Assembly (NCBI RefSeq): GCF_002556545.1
Contig: NZ_CP022685.1
Span: 6,612,001-6,676,000 of the forward strand
Source of the DNA: Streptomyces formicae
Lineage (GTDB): Bacteria > Actinomycetota > Actinomycetes > Streptomycetales > Streptomycetaceae
DNA length: 64,000 nucleotides
Direction: 5' to 3'
Shown: piece after piece, positions 42,782 to 51,920 of the stretch
Numbering within the stretch: position 1 is the first letter of the stretch
Layout: each line of letters begins with the position of its first letter
The notes under the pieces: generated by a model
Told to the model about the DNA's origin: nothing
Database searches by the model: none
What the model saw: only the letters and a program-made list of their open reading frames with translations
Translations under genes and position numbers: made by a program

Positions 42782-43372
42782 ATGACCAGCCCTGTTGTCG
42801 CGATCGCCTATCACTCCGGCTACGGCCACACCGCCGTCGTCGCCGAGGCCGTCCGCGCCGGTGCAGCCGACGCGGGCGCCACCGTCCACCTGATCAAGGT
42901 CGACGAGATCACCGAGGCCGGGTGGGAGCTGCTCGACGCGGCCGACGCGATCGTCTTCGGCTCGCCCACCTACATGGGCACCGCGTCCGGTGCCTTCCAC
43001 GTCTTCGCCGAGGCCACGTCCAAGCGCTGGTTCGGCAGGGACTGGCAGGACAAGCTGGCCGCCGGATTCACCAACTCCGGTTCCAAGAGCGGCGACAAGC
43101 TGCACACCCTGCAGTACTTCCAGACGCTCGCCGCGCAGCACGCGATGCACTGGGTGAACCTCGGCCTGCTCCCCGGCTGGAACTCCACCACCGGCTCCGA
43201 GAACGACCTCAACCGCCTCGGCTTCTTCTCCGGAGCCGCCGCCCAGACCAACTCCGACGAGGGCCCCGAAGCGGTCCACAAGGCGGACATCGCCACGGCG
43301 GAACACCTGGGCCGCCGCGTCACGGAGACGGCCCGCACGTTCCTCGCGGGGCGCGCGGCGGTCGCCGCCTGA
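42782..43372 (+). CDS. Flavodoxin-fold NAD(P)H:quinone oxidoreductase
   Basis: This 196-residue FMN-binding flavodoxin-like protein of the WrbA/quinone-reductase type has phosphate loop YHSGYGHTAVVAEAV and flavin loop FGSPTYMGTASG. The GFTNSGSKSGDKLHTLQ segment is also typical. It probably reduces quinones by two electrons to avoid radicals. ATG 42782. Pairing with the divergent HxlR regulator fits inducible quinone defence. Confidence 0.9.
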   Translation: MTSPVVAIAYHSGYGHTAVVAEAVRAGAADAGATVHLIKVDEITEAGWELLDAADAIVFGSPTYMGTASGAFHVFAEATSKRWFGRDWQDKLAAGFTNSGSKSGDKLHTLQYFQTLAAQHAMHWVNLGLLPGWNSTTGSENDLNRLGFFSGAAAQTNSDEGPEAVHKADIATAEHLGRRVTETARTFLAGRAAVAA

Positions 43373-43396
43373 CCTCGGCGATGAGCTCAACGGCGA

Positions 43397-43422
43397 GCGC
43401 GGGAGCGAGCGCGCTCCCGCGC
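43397..43422. terminator. Bidirectional terminator between reductase and CAP-domain gene
   Basis: A perfect 11-bp stem (43397-43407 with 43412-43422) has an AGCG loop. It lies exactly between the ends of two convergent genes (43372 and 43425). Confidence 0.85.
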
Positions 43423-43424
43423 CG

Positions 43425-44315
43425 TCAGAACCCGAAGTCCTGCGTCCACCAAGGCCCACCGGCACCGAAGTGCACGCCGACGCCCATGGTCTTGTAGTCG
43501 CAGTTGAGGATGTTGGCCCGGTGGCCCTCGCTGTTCATCCAGGCGTCCATCACCGACCGGGCGTTGGCCTGGCCGCGGGCGATGTTCTCGCCGCCCAGGT
43601 CGGGGACGCCTGCCTTCTCCGCGCGGTCCCAGGGGGTCGCGCCGTCCGGGTCGGTGTGGGCGAAGAAGTCGCGGGCCGCCATGTCCGCGCTGAAGTCGCC
43701 CGCCAGCTTCGCCAGCTTGTCGTCCGCGCGCACCGGGCGGCAGCCCGCCTTCGCCCGCTCCTGGTTGACCAGGGTGAGTACCTCGGCCTCGGCCGCGCTC
43801 TCGGCGGACGGGGCCCGCTCGCTCGGCGCGGGAGCCTTGGCCTTCTCCTGAGGCGTACGCGAGGGGCTCGGCGTCTTCTTCTTGTCGGCGTCGGGCTTCG
43901 GCGCCTTCGGCGTCGGCTTCTCGGCGGGCTCGTCCGGCGTCTTCGACGGCTTCGGGTCGGCCTTGGAGGGGGTCGGCGAGGGGGCCTCGGGCCGTCCGGC
44001 ACCACGGCTGGGCGCGGACGCCTCGCCGCGCTCGGCGGTGCCGTCCGCACCGCCCTGGGTGTCGACCGCGCTCGGGGAACCCGCCGAGCGCACCTTGGCG
44101 GGCTCGTTGCCGCCGAGCTGGAAGTTGTCGCCGCCGGGCAGTACGCCGGAGGCGACCGCGACGGCACCCATCGCGACGGCGGCGGAGACACCGAGCAGGC
44201 CCGTGCGGACCGGCTTGGAGGCCCGGCCCCCGCGGCGGCGGTGCGACACCGTTCCCGGGTGATTCTCGGGGGTGTCGGCGTCCCGCCCAGCGCCGGAGCG
44301 TCTGTGGCGTCCCAT
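43425..44315 (-). CDS. Secreted CAP (SCP/PR1)-domain protein
   Basis: This 296-residue exported protein has a basic N-terminus (MGRHRRSGAG) and a signal-anchor helix (LLGVSAAVAMGAVAVASGV). A ~100-residue Pro/Lys/Ser/Ala-rich linker follows, then a C-terminal CAP domain. CAP hallmarks are EVLTLVNQERAKAGC, HTDPDG, ENIARG and the GHRANILNCDYKTMGVGV block. Such proteins are common at the Streptomyces surface, with unknown activity. The ribosome site is almost fused to ATG 44315, so a slightly upstream start is possible. Confidence 0.9.
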   Translation of the reverse strand: MGRHRRSGAGRDADTPENHPGTVSHRRRGGRASKPVRTGLLGVSAAVAMGAVAVASGVLPGGDNFQLGGNEPAKVRSAGSPSAVDTQGGADGTAERGEASAPSRGAGRPEAPSPTPSKADPKPSKTPDEPAEKPTPKAPKPDADKKKTPSPSRTPQEKAKAPAPSERAPSAESAAEAEVLTLVNQERAKAGCRPVRADDKLAKLAGDFSADMAARDFFAHTDPDGATPWDRAEKAGVPDLGGENIARGQANARSVMDAWMNSEGHRANILNCDYKTMGVGVHFGAGGPWWTQDFGF

Positions 44316-44444
44316 CTCCTGGCCTTTCGTTCTTACGATCAACGTGACTCGCCCATACGGGTGAGGCTCATCGAATCCGGACTGTACGCGATGGCAGATG
44401 GGGGCGAAGTGCCTCCAGAGCAATTGGCCGGTTAGCGTGCACCC

Positions 44445-44726
44445 ATGAACGAAGACGTGCGACTCACCGCCTGGGTGCGAGGACGCGTACAGGCCGTGGG
44501 TTTCCGCTGGTTCACCCGGGCCAAGGCTTTGGAGATCGGTGGCCTGAGTGGTTTTGCTCTCAATCTGGAGGACGGCCGCGTGCAGGTCGTCGCCGAGGGC
44601 CCCAGGACCGGCTGTCAGGCACTGCTCGACTGGCTCCGCGAGGGCGACACACCCGGGCGGGTCGACGGGGTCACCGAGATCTGGGACACACCACGTGGCA
44701 TATACGAGAGCTTCGCCATCCGCTGA
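44445..44726 (+). CDS. acyP: Acylphosphatase
   Basis: This 93-residue enzyme hydrolyses acyl phosphates. The phosphate loop GRVQAVGFR with its catalytic Arg and the catalytic Asn in [12 protein letters not shown] are intact. ATG 44445. As in other Streptomyces, it lies between mutM and smc. Confidence 0.95.
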   Translation: MNEDVRLTAWVRGRVQAVGFRWFTRAKALEIGGLSGFALNLEDGRVQVVAEGPRTGCQALLDWLREGDTPGRVDGVTEIWDTPRGIYESFAIR

Positions 44727-45130
44727 CCCTGACCCGGGCGGACGCCTCCCCGAGGGGTCGGCGTCGGCCCGGCGGGGGTGTCGCGGGCAGTTGCCTGAGG
44801 CAGAAAAGACCTGGTGGTTGCCAAGAATCGCTTGTCGTGGCAGGCTCCCCAGGTAAGGATGATCTCCACGCCCCCAGGGCCCCGAAGGAGTAGCAGCGCC
44901 GCCCGTTCCAGGGCCGCGCGCGCCCGGGCCGCCCGCCAATACGGGGCGTGATCGTGTTGACCGTCAAACTTTTTGGTGAGACTCTGGAATCCCCGCGCAC
45001 CTTAGCTGTTTGGCATGTGAGAACGGCCAGCAAGACCAGCAAGTAACAACGAGTGCCAAGCACCGCGGGTGCGATTCCCTCACGACCCACACCGCTTCGG
45101 TCGGTCACTCAGTGTGGAGGACCATCCATC
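44727..45130 (+). other. Intergenic region between acyP and the small coiled-coil gene
   Basis: This is 404 bases with no supported gene. A hairpin GACGCC...GGCGTC with an inner CCCC/GGGG (44741-44765) starts 14 bases after acyP and probably terminates it. An A+T-richer patch around 44950-45015 contains TTGACC (44957-44962), the best -35 candidate for the downstream gene, but no convincing -10. Confidence 0.5.
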
Positions 45131-45334
45131 ATGGCAAAGGCGCTTCTCGGTTACGTCGGCGGCAGCGACCCGCGACTCCTCGCCGAGATGCGACGGCTCC
45201 AGCAGCGCGTCCAGGACCTGGAATCCGAGCTCGTCAGGATCCAGGCCGAGAACGACGCGCTCGCGGCTGCCGCTTCTCACGAATCGCTCCTGGAGAGCAT
45301 CGACGTACCCCAGGCGGAGCCTGCGCTCACCTGA
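45131..45334 (+). CDS. Small coiled-coil protein upstream of smc
   Basis: This 67-residue protein starts MAKALLGYVGGSDPRLL, continues as a leucine-heptad coiled coil (EMRRLQQRVQDLESELVRIQAENDAL) and ends in an acidic tail. It has no membrane segment. A short gene like this before smc is, to my knowledge, common in actinomycetes, but its function is unknown. The ATG lies in CATCATG after a weak GGAGG (about 45116). A TTCG-loop terminator follows about 100 bases downstream. Confidence 0.82.
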   Translation: MAKALLGYVGGSDPRLLAEMRRLQQRVQDLESELVRIQAENDALAAAASHESLLESIDVPQAEPALT

Positions 45335-45435
45335 CCACTGCTTGAACAGTGATTGCGAGGGGCCTCCCAGCAAAGGCGTCTCGTAAGCAACAAGTGGTCG
45401 GGCTGTTCGTGTCAGCCGCTTGTCTCCAGATCTGC

Positions 45436-45470
45436 AAGGGACGCTTCGGCGTCCCTTCTTTCTTGTCTTT
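45436..45470 (+). terminator. Terminator upstream of smc
   Basis: A perfect 9-bp stem (45436-45444 with 45449-45457) with a TTCG tetraloop is followed by CTTTCTTGTCTTT. This is one of the few textbook intrinsic terminators in this window. Confidence 0.9.
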
Positions 45471-45559
45471 CTCGCTCCCGCGTACGCTGCTTTCTTTACG
45501 TCTGATGTGCCCTGCACCTTCATGGGTGAAACGGTCAGTGAAAGGTAGAGTCCGACGGC

Positions 45560-48500
45560 GTGCATCTCAAGGCCCTGACCCTGCGCGGTTTCAAGTCCTT
45601 CGCGTCGGCCACGACGCTGAAGTTCGAGCCGGGCATCACCTGCGTCGTCGGACCGAACGGTTCCGGCAAGTCCAACGTCGTGGACGCGCTCAGCTGGGTC
45701 ATGGGTGAGCAGGGCGCCAAGTCGCTGCGCGGCGGCAAGATGGAGGACGTCATCTTCGCCGGCACCACCGGGCGGCCACCGCTCGGCAGGGCCGAGGTCT
45801 CCCTCACCATCGACAACTCCGACGGCGCGCTCCCCATCGAGTACGCCGAGGTCACCATCACGCGGATCATGTTCCGCAACGGCGGCAGCGAGTACCAGCT
45901 CAACGGCGACACCTGCCGCCTCCTCGACATCCAGGAACTGCTCTCCGACTCCGGCATCGGCCGCGAGATGCACGTCATCGTCGGACAGGGACAGCTGGAC
46001 GGGGTGCTGCACGCCGACCCGATGGGGCGGCGTGCCTTCATCGAGGAGGCCGCGGGCGTCCTCAAGCACCGCAAGCGCAAAGAGAAGGCGCTGCGCAAGC
46101 TCGACGCCATGCAGGCCAACCTCGCCCGCGTCCAGGACCTGACCGACGAGCTGCGGCGCCAGCTGAAACCTCTCGGCAGACAGGCCGCCGTGGCGCGCAG
46201 GGCCGCCGTCATCCAGGCCGACCTGCGCGACACCCGCCTCCGGCTGCTCGCCGACGACCTCGTACGGCTGCGCGAGGCGCTCAACGCCGAGGTCGCCGAC
46301 GAGGCCGCGCTCAAGCAGCGCAAGGAGAGCGCCGAGGCCGAGCTCAGGGCCGCCCAGCAGCGCGAGGCGCAGCTGGAAGAGGAAGTGCGGCGGCTCACCC
46401 CACGCCTTCAGCGCGCCCAGCAGACCTGGTACGACCTGTCGCAGCTGGCCGAGCGGGTGCGCGGCACCGTGTCGCTGGCCGACGCCCGGGTCAAGAGCGC
46501 CACCGCCGCGCCCCCCGAGGAGCGCCGCGGCCGCGACCCCGAGGACATGGAGCGCGAGGCCGCCAGGATCAGGGAGCAGGAGGCCGAGCTGACGGCCGCG
46601 CTCGAAGCGGCCGAGCACGCGCTCGACGACACCGTCTCCCACCGGGCCCAGCTCGAAAGGGAGTTGGCGGTCGAGGAGCGCAGGCTCAAGGACGTGGCGC
46701 GGGCCATCGCCGACCGGCGCGAAGGGCTCGCCAGGCTCGGCGGGCAGGTCAACGCGGCGCGTTCGCGGGCCGCTTCCGCGCAGGCCGAGATCGACCGGCT
46801 CGCCCTCGCGCGCGACGAGGCCGCCGAGCGCGCGGTCGCCGCACAGGAGGAGTACGAGCAGCTCAAGGCCGAGGTCGACGGGCTCGACGCGGACGACGCG
46901 GAGCTCGGCGAGCGGCACGACGCGGCGAAGCAGGGCCTCGCCGAGGCCGAGGCCGCCCTCACCGTCGCACGGGAGGCGGCCACCGCGGTGGAGCGCAAGC
47001 GGGCCGCGGTGGCCGCACGCCACGAGGCGCTCGCGCTCGGCCTGCGCCGCAAGGACGGCACCGGCGCGCTGCTCACCGCGCGGGAACAACTGGTCGGGCT
47101 GCTCGGCCCTGCCGCCGAACTCCTCACCGTCGCCCCGGGGTTCGAGGTGCAGGTCGCCGCCGCGCTCGGCGCCGGTGCCGACGCGATCGCCGTGAGCGGC
47201 CCCAGCACCGCGGCCGAGGCCATCCGCCTGCTGCGCAAGCAGGACGCGGGGCGCGCCGCGCTGCTGCTCGGCGGCGCCCCCGACGACGTACGGCCGGAGC
47301 GACCCGAAGGGCCGCCGTACGCCGCCGACTTGGTGCGGGGACCCGATGAGCTGATGCCCGCCGTGCGGCGCCTGCTGCGCGACGTCGTCGCCGTGGGAAC
47401 CCTGGAGGACGCCGAGGACCTCGTCTACGCGCATCCGGAGCTGACCGCCGTCACCGCCGAGGGCGACCTGCTCGGCGCGCACTTCGCGCACGGCGGCTCC
47501 GCCGGCGCGCCGAGCCTGCTCGAAGTGCAGGCATCCGTCGACGAGGCGGCCGCCGAGCTGGAGCAACTCGCCGAGCAGTGCGAGGAGTTGGCCGACGCCC
47601 AGCGCGCCGCCACCGAGCGCCGCACGGAGTGTGCCCGGCTCGTCGACGAGCTGGGGCAGCGGCGCAGCGCCGCGGACCGCGAGAAGTCGTCGGTCGCGCA
47701 GCAGCTCGGACGGCTCGCCGGACAGGCGCGGGGCGCCGCGGGCGAGGCCGAGCGCAGCACCGCTGCCGCCGCCAAGGCGCAGGACGCCCTCGACCGGGCC
47801 GTCGAGGAGGCCGAGGAGCTGGCCGAACGCCTCGCCGTGGCCGAGGAGACGCCGGCCGACGAGGAGCCGGACACCTCGGTGCGCGACCGGCTCGCCGCCG
47901 ACGGGGCCAACGCGCGCCAGACCGAGATGGAGGCCAGGCTCCAGGCACGCACGCACGAGGAGCGGGTGAAGGGGCTCGCGGGCCGCGCCGAATCGCTCGA
48001 CCGGGCCGCGCGCGCCGAACGTGAGGCACGCGCGCGTGCCGAGCAGCGCAAGGCGCGCCTTCGCCACGAGGCGGCCGTCGCCGGGGCCGTCGCGTCCGGT
48101 GGCCGCCAGCTGCTCGCCCATGTCGAGGTGTCCCTCGTACGGGCGCAGGAGGAGCGGGTCGCCGCCGAGCGCGCCAAGGAGGTGCGCGAGCGCGATCTGG
48201 TCGCCGAGCGCAACCAGGGCCGCGAGCTCAAGTCCGAGCTCGACAAGCTGACGGATTCGGTTCACCGCGGCGAGGTACTCGGTGCCGAGAAGCGGCTGCG
48301 GATCGAGCAGCTGGAGGCCAAGGCGCTGGAGGAACTCGGTGTGGAACCGGCGGGACTCGTCGCCGACTACGGCCCCGATCAGCCCGTGCCGCCCTCGCCC
48401 GCCGCCGAGGGCGAGGAGCTGCCCGAGGACCCGGAGCACCCGCGCAACAGGCCGGTGCCCTTCGTCAGGGGCGAGCAGGAGAAGCGGCTCAAGTCGGCCG

Positions 48501-49111
48501 AACGGGCGTACCAGCAGCTCGGAAAGGTGAACCCGCTGGCGCTCGAGGAGTTCGCGGCGCTCGAAGAGCGGCACAAGTTCCTGAGCGAGCAGCTGGAAGA
48601 CCTGAAGAAGACCAGGGCCGACCTCCTCCAGGTGGTCAAGGAGGTCGACGAGCGCGTCGAGCAGGTCTTCACCGAGGCCTACCACGACACGGCCCGTGAG
48701 TTCGAGGGCGTCTTCTCGCGGCTCTTCCCCGGTGGCGAGGGGCGGCTGATCCTGACCGACCCCGACAACATGCTCGCCACCGGCGTCGACGTCGAGGCGC
48801 GTCCGCCGGGCAAGAAGGTCAAGCGGCTCTCGCTGCTCTCCGGCGGCGAGCGGTCGCTGACGGCCGTGGCGCTGCTCGTCTCGATCTTCAAGGCACGGCC
48901 GAGCCCGTTCTACGTGATGGACGAGGTCGAGGCCGCGCTCGACGACACCAATCTGCAGCGGCTCATCCGCATCATGCAGGAGCTCCAGGAAGCCTCGCAG
49001 CTCATCGTGATCACGCACCAGAAGCGCACGATGGAGGTCGCGGACGCGTTGTACGGCGTCTCGATGCAGGGCGACGGCGTCTCCAAGGTGATCAGCCAGC
49101 GGCTCCGCTAG
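45560..49111 (+). CDS. smc: Chromosome segregation ATPase SMC
   Basis: This 1183-residue SMC protein condenses and aligns chromosome arms with ScpAB. Walker A GPNGSGKS is at 31-38. Two long coiled-coil arms (about 170-500 and 660-1010) flank the hinge (about 510-640, FEVQVAAALGAGADAIAV). The C-terminal head has the signature LSGGERS and Walker B YVMDEVEAALDD. GTG start (VHLKALTLRGFKSFA). The sequence is full length and intact. Confidence 0.98.
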   Translation: MHLKALTLRGFKSFASATTLKFEPGITCVVGPNGSGKSNVVDALSWVMGEQGAKSLRGGKMEDVIFAGTTGRPPLGRAEVSLTIDNSDGALPIEYAEVTITRIMFRNGGSEYQLNGDTCRLLDIQELLSDSGIGREMHVIVGQGQLDGVLHADPMGRRAFIEEAAGVLKHRKRKEKALRKLDAMQANLARVQDLTDELRRQLKPLGRQAAVARRAAVIQADLRDTRLRLLADDLVRLREALNAEVADEAALKQRKESAEAELRAAQQREAQLEEEVRRLTPRLQRAQQTWYDLSQLAERVRGTVSLADARVKSATAAPPEERRGRDPEDMEREAARIREQEAELTAALEAAEHALDDTVSHRAQLERELAVEERRLKDVARAIADRREGLARLGGQVNAARSRAASAQAEIDRLALARDEAAERAVAAQEEYEQLKAEVDGLDADDAELGERHDAAKQGLAEAEAALTVAREAATAVERKRAAVAARHEALALGLRRKDGTGALLTAREQLVGLLGPAAELLTVAPGFEVQVAAALGAGADAIAVSGPSTAAEAIRLLRKQDAGRAALLLGGAPDDVRPERPEGPPYAADLVRGPDELMPAVRRLLRDVVAVGTLEDAEDLVYAHPELTAVTAEGDLLGAHFAHGGSAGAPSLLEVQASVDEAAAELEQLAEQCEELADAQRAATERRTECARLVDELGQRRSAADREKSSVAQQLGRLAGQARGAAGEAERSTAAAAKAQDALDRAVEEAEELAERLAVAEETPADEEPDTSVRDRLAADGANARQTEMEARLQARTHEERVKGLAGRAESLDRAARAEREARARAEQRKARLRHEAAVAGAVASGGRQLLAHVEVSLVRAQEERVAAERAKEVRERDLVAERNQGRELKSELDKLTDSVHRGEVLGAEKRLRIEQLEAKALEELGVEPAGLVADYGPDQPVPPSPAAEGEELPEDPEHPRNRPVPFVRGEQEKRLKSAERAYQQLGKVNPLALEEFAALEERHKFLSEQLEDLKKTRADLLQVVKEVDERVEQVFTEAYHDTAREFEGVFSRLFPGGEGRLILTDPDNMLATGVDVEARPPGKKVKRLSLLSGGERSLTAVALLVSIFKARPSPFYVMDEVEAALDDTNLQRLIRIMQELQEASQLIVITHQKRTMEVADALYGVSMQGDGVSKVISQRLR

Positions 49112-49125
49112 GCATCTCTTCGACA

Positions 49126-49140
49126 GTTCAAGTCTTGAAC
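49126..49140. promoter_or_regulatory. Perfect dyad upstream of glcP
   Basis: GTTCAAG-T-CTTGAAC is a perfect 15-bp palindrome centred at 49133. It lies about 50 bases upstream of the proposed glcP -35. A related half (ACTTGAAG) recurs between the -35 and -10. It is a candidate operator for a sugar-responsive regulator. Confidence 0.5.
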
Positions 49141-49184
49141 GTACGAAGCCTCACGCTGCCCACAAATTCACAGCAGTCCACCTA

Positions 49185-49212
49185 TTGACTTCGAAACTTG
49201 AAGGCATAGTCT
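49185..49212 (+). promoter_or_regulatory. Candidate glcP promoter
   Basis: TTGACT (49185-49190) and TAGTCT (49207-49212) have a 16-base spacer, the best consensus promoter in the window. A palindrome, GCAACGTTGC (49215-49224), sits at the expected transcription start. Confidence 0.65.
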
Positions 49213-49319
49213 CTGCAACGTTGCTTTTACCTTCAGGTGGTGGGCGGCGTGAAGTTGTGCGCCACTTGAAGAGCTCGCCCCCACCCCCGGCAACGCAGCC
49301 GGTGGCCCGAGGAGTACAC

Positions 49320-50744
49320 GTGACCAGCACATCGCAGGCGCCAGGATCCGGAGCCAGGCAGGCCCAGCCGGACCATCTCGGCCATGTCATCTTCATTACG
49401 GCGGCCGCCGCGATGGGTGGCTTCCTCTTCGGCTACGACAGTTCGGTGATCAACGGCGCGACCGTCGCCATCCAGCACCGCTTCGACGTCGACGCCAACA
49501 TGCTCGGCTGGATCATCGCCACCGCGCTGCTCGGCTGTGCCGTGGGCGCCGCGATCGCCGGTCGCATCGCCGACCGCATCGGCCGCATCCGCTGCATGCA
49601 GATCGCCGCCGTACTCTTCGCGGCCAGCGCCGTCGGCTCGGCCCTGCCCTTCGCGGCCTGGGACCTGACGATGTGGCGGCTCATCGGCGGCATCGGCATC
49701 GGCATGGCCTCGGTGATCGGCCCTGCCTACATCGCCGAGGTCGCGCCGCCCGCCTACCGGGGCCGCCTGGCCTCCTTCCAGCAGGCCGCCATCGTGATCG
49801 GCATCGCCGTCTCCCAGCTGGTCAACTGGGGCATCCTGAACATGGCCGACGGCGACCAGCGCGGCAAGCTGATGGGCCTCGAGGCCTGGCAGTGGATGCT
49901 CGGGGTCATGGTCGTCCCGGCGCTCCTCTACGGCCTGCTGTCCTTCATCATCCCGGAGTCGCCGCGCTTCCTGATCTCGGTCGGCCGCACCGCCGAGGCC
50001 AAGAAGGTGCTCGGCGAGGTCGAGGGCACCGACATCGACCTGGACGCGCGCGCCGCCGAGATCGAGGCGGGCCTGCACCGCGAGCACAAGCCCTCCTTCA
50101 AGGACCTGCTCGGCAAGGTCGGCTTCCTGCCGATCGTCTGGATCGGCATCGGGCTCTCGGTCTTCCAGCAGCTCGTCGGCATCAACGTGATCTTCTACTA
50201 CTCGAACCAGCTGTGGCAGTCGATCGGCAAGGACCCGTCCAGCTCGTTCCTGTACTCGTTCGAGACGTCGATCGTGAACATCGTCGGTACGGTCATCGCG
50301 ATGATCTTCGTCGACCGGATCGGCCGCAAGCCGCTGGCGATCATCGGTTCCGCGGGCATGGCGGCGGCGCTGTTCACCATGGCCTGGGCGTTCTCGTACC
50401 GGACGGGATCCGGTGACAGCGTCTCGCTGCCCAACGCGCAGGGCCTGACCGCGATCATCGCCGCCAACGCCTTCGTGCTCTTCTTCGCCCTCTCGTGGGG
50501 CGTGGTGGTCTGGGTGCTGCTCGGCGAGATCTTCCCCAACCGGATCCGCGCCGCGGCGCTCGGTGTGGCCGCGTCCGCCCAGTGGCTCGCCAACTTCGCG
50601 ATCACCAAGACCTTCCCGAGCATGTCCGAGTGGTCGCTGACCGGCTCGTACATCATCTACGGCGCCTTCGCCGCCGTCTCGATCCCCTTCGTCATGAAGT
50701 TCGTCAAGGAGACGAAGGGCAAGGCCCTGGAGGAGATGGGCTAA
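49320..50744 (+). CDS. glcP: MFS sugar transporter, glucose permease GlcP-like
   Basis: This 474-residue major-facilitator sugar:proton symporter has 12 membrane helices. Sugar-porter motifs are GFLFGYDSSVINGA, GRIADRIGRIR, PESPRFLI, QQLVGINVIFYY, DRIGRKPL and the C-terminal KETKGKALEEM. Position after smc and length match GlcP, the main glucose permease of S. coelicolor. I use GTG 49320 with GAGGAG upstream. An in-frame ATG at 49185 falls in the promoter. Confidence 0.92.
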   Translation: MTSTSQAPGSGARQAQPDHLGHVIFITAAAAMGGFLFGYDSSVINGATVAIQHRFDVDANMLGWIIATALLGCAVGAAIAGRIADRIGRIRCMQIAAVLFAASAVGSALPFAAWDLTMWRLIGGIGIGMASVIGPAYIAEVAPPAYRGRLASFQQAAIVIGIAVSQLVNWGILNMADGDQRGKLMGLEAWQWMLGVMVVPALLYGLLSFIIPESPRFLISVGRTAEAKKVLGEVEGTDIDLDARAAEIEAGLHREHKPSFKDLLGKVGFLPIVWIGIGLSVFQQLVGINVIFYYSNQLWQSIGKDPSSSFLYSFETSIVNIVGTVIAMIFVDRIGRKPLAIIGSAGMAAALFTMAWAFSYRTGSGDSVSLPNAQGLTAIIAANAFVLFFALSWGVVVWVLLGEIFPNRIRAAALGVAASAQWLANFAITKTFPSMSEWSLTGSYIIYGAFAAVSIPFVMKFVKETKGKALEEMG

Positions 50745-50772
50745 ACCCCGCTGCCCCCTCCTCATCAGGAAG

Positions 50773-50818
50773 CTGCCCCGGCTGAAGGACTCGTCTACTT
50801 GTCCTTGAGCCGGGGCAG
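50773..50818. terminator. Bidirectional terminator between glcP and LLM gene
   Basis: The arms CTGCCCCGGCT (50773-50783) and AGCCGGGGCAG (50808-50818) pair perfectly, with an inner AGGAC/GTCCT pairing. Half of it lies inside the last codons of the convergent LLM gene (stop at 50795). Confidence 0.85.
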
Positions 50819-51778
50819 TACGTTTTCGCAGAAGTGGTGCAGGCTGCGCCAGCCCTCGTCGACGGGCATGCCGCCGGAGAGCGGGTGCAGGACCAGGCTC
50901 CCGGTGTCGCCCTTCGCGTACGTCACGCACTCCTCGGGCGTCAGGATCCGGTAGACGCCCTCGGCGCGCAGCTCCTCGACCGTCGTGGCCGCCGACTTCA
51001 CCGCCGAGCGGATGTCCTTGTTCTGCCAGGAGGCGTAGGTCCGCGCCTCGTGCAGGAAGTGCTTGCCGTGCTCGGCCCAGGCCCGGTCGGGGTCGTCGGC
51101 GATGTGCAGGAGCGGGGTCTCGGCGGCGGGCATCATCGTCCAGCCCTCGGTGCCGTGCTCCACGAGCTGTTCGTTGTAGTACGCCTCCAGCTCGGGCAGG
51201 TGCGCGCTCGGGAAGAACGGCAGGCCGAACCGGGCCGCGCGCCGGGCCGCCGCCTTCGACGAGCCGCCGACCAGGAGCATCGGGTGGGGCTGGGTGAAGG
51301 GGCGCGGGGTGATGCGCACGGTGCGGTCGCGGAAGGTGAAGGGCTCGCCCGTCCACGCCTTGAGGAGCGTCTCGAGGAGTTCGTCCTGGAGCTTGCCGCG
51401 CCGGTGCCACTCCACGCCGGACTGCTCGTACTCCTCGGGCCGGTAGCCGATGCCCGCCACGGTGACGAGGCGGCCGCCGCTGAGCAGGTCGAGCACGGCG
51501 ATGTCCTCGGCAAGGCGCAGCGGGTCGTGCAGCGGGCCGATGATCGCGGAGACCGTCACCGCGATGCGCCGGGTCGCGCCGAAGACCGCGCCCGCGAAGG
51601 CGAAGGGGGAGGGCAGCCAGTTGTTCTCGGCGCCGTGGTGCTCCTCGGTCTGGATGGTGGAGATGCCCCGGTCGTCCGCGTACGTGGCCATCTCCAGGGC
51701 TGCCTGGTAGCGCTCGTTCAGCGAGGCGGGCGTCGCGGCGGGATCGACGAGATTGAAGCGTACGACTGTGACGGGCAT
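50795..51778 (-). CDS. LLM-class flavin-dependent oxidoreductase
   Basis: This 327-residue luciferase-like TIM-barrel enzyme uses FMN or F420. Segments such as GISTIQTEEHHGAENNWLPSP, RLAEDIAVLDLLSGGRL, GIGYRPEEYEQSGV and LLVGGSSKAAARRAARFGLPFFP are typical. The substrate is unknown. ATG 51778 has GGGGGA upstream. It lies downstream of the NCS1 permease on the same strand, with 142 bases between them. Confidence 0.88.
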   Translation of the reverse strand: MPVTVVRFNLVDPAATPASLNERYQAALEMATYADDRGISTIQTEEHHGAENNWLPSPFAFAGAVFGATRRIAVTVSAIIGPLHDPLRLAEDIAVLDLLSGGRLVTVAGIGYRPEEYEQSGVEWHRRGKLQDELLETLLKAWTGEPFTFRDRTVRITPRPFTQPHPMLLVGGSSKAAARRAARFGLPFFPSAHLPELEAYYNEQLVEHGTEGWTMMPAAETPLLHIADDPDRAWAEHGKHFLHEARTYASWQNKDIRSAVKSAATTVEELRAEGVYRILTPEECVTYAKGDTGSLVLHPLSGGMPVDEGWRSLHHFCENVLPRLKDK

Positions 51779-51920
51779 GGAAACGTCCCCCTTCACCGAG
51801 CGTGGGCGGGCGAAGGGGGACGCTAGTTGACCCCACATCAGATGGGTAGCCTCGTACGGAAGTTGGATGCCGTCGTACGCGACTTGGCGCGGATCGAGCC
51901 GATGGGCGGGCGCGGACCGG

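Noticed and set aside
44987..45011. SigR-type promoter (GGAAT then GTT) before the small coiled-coil gene
   Set aside because: The spacer is 17 bases, a little short of the usual 18-19, and two short motifs alone are too weak for a feature call.
45080..49018. Minus-strand open frame of 1312 codons opposite smc
   Set aside because: It is a shadow of the coiled-coil coding sequence, with no start context and no domains. SMC on the plus strand is complete.
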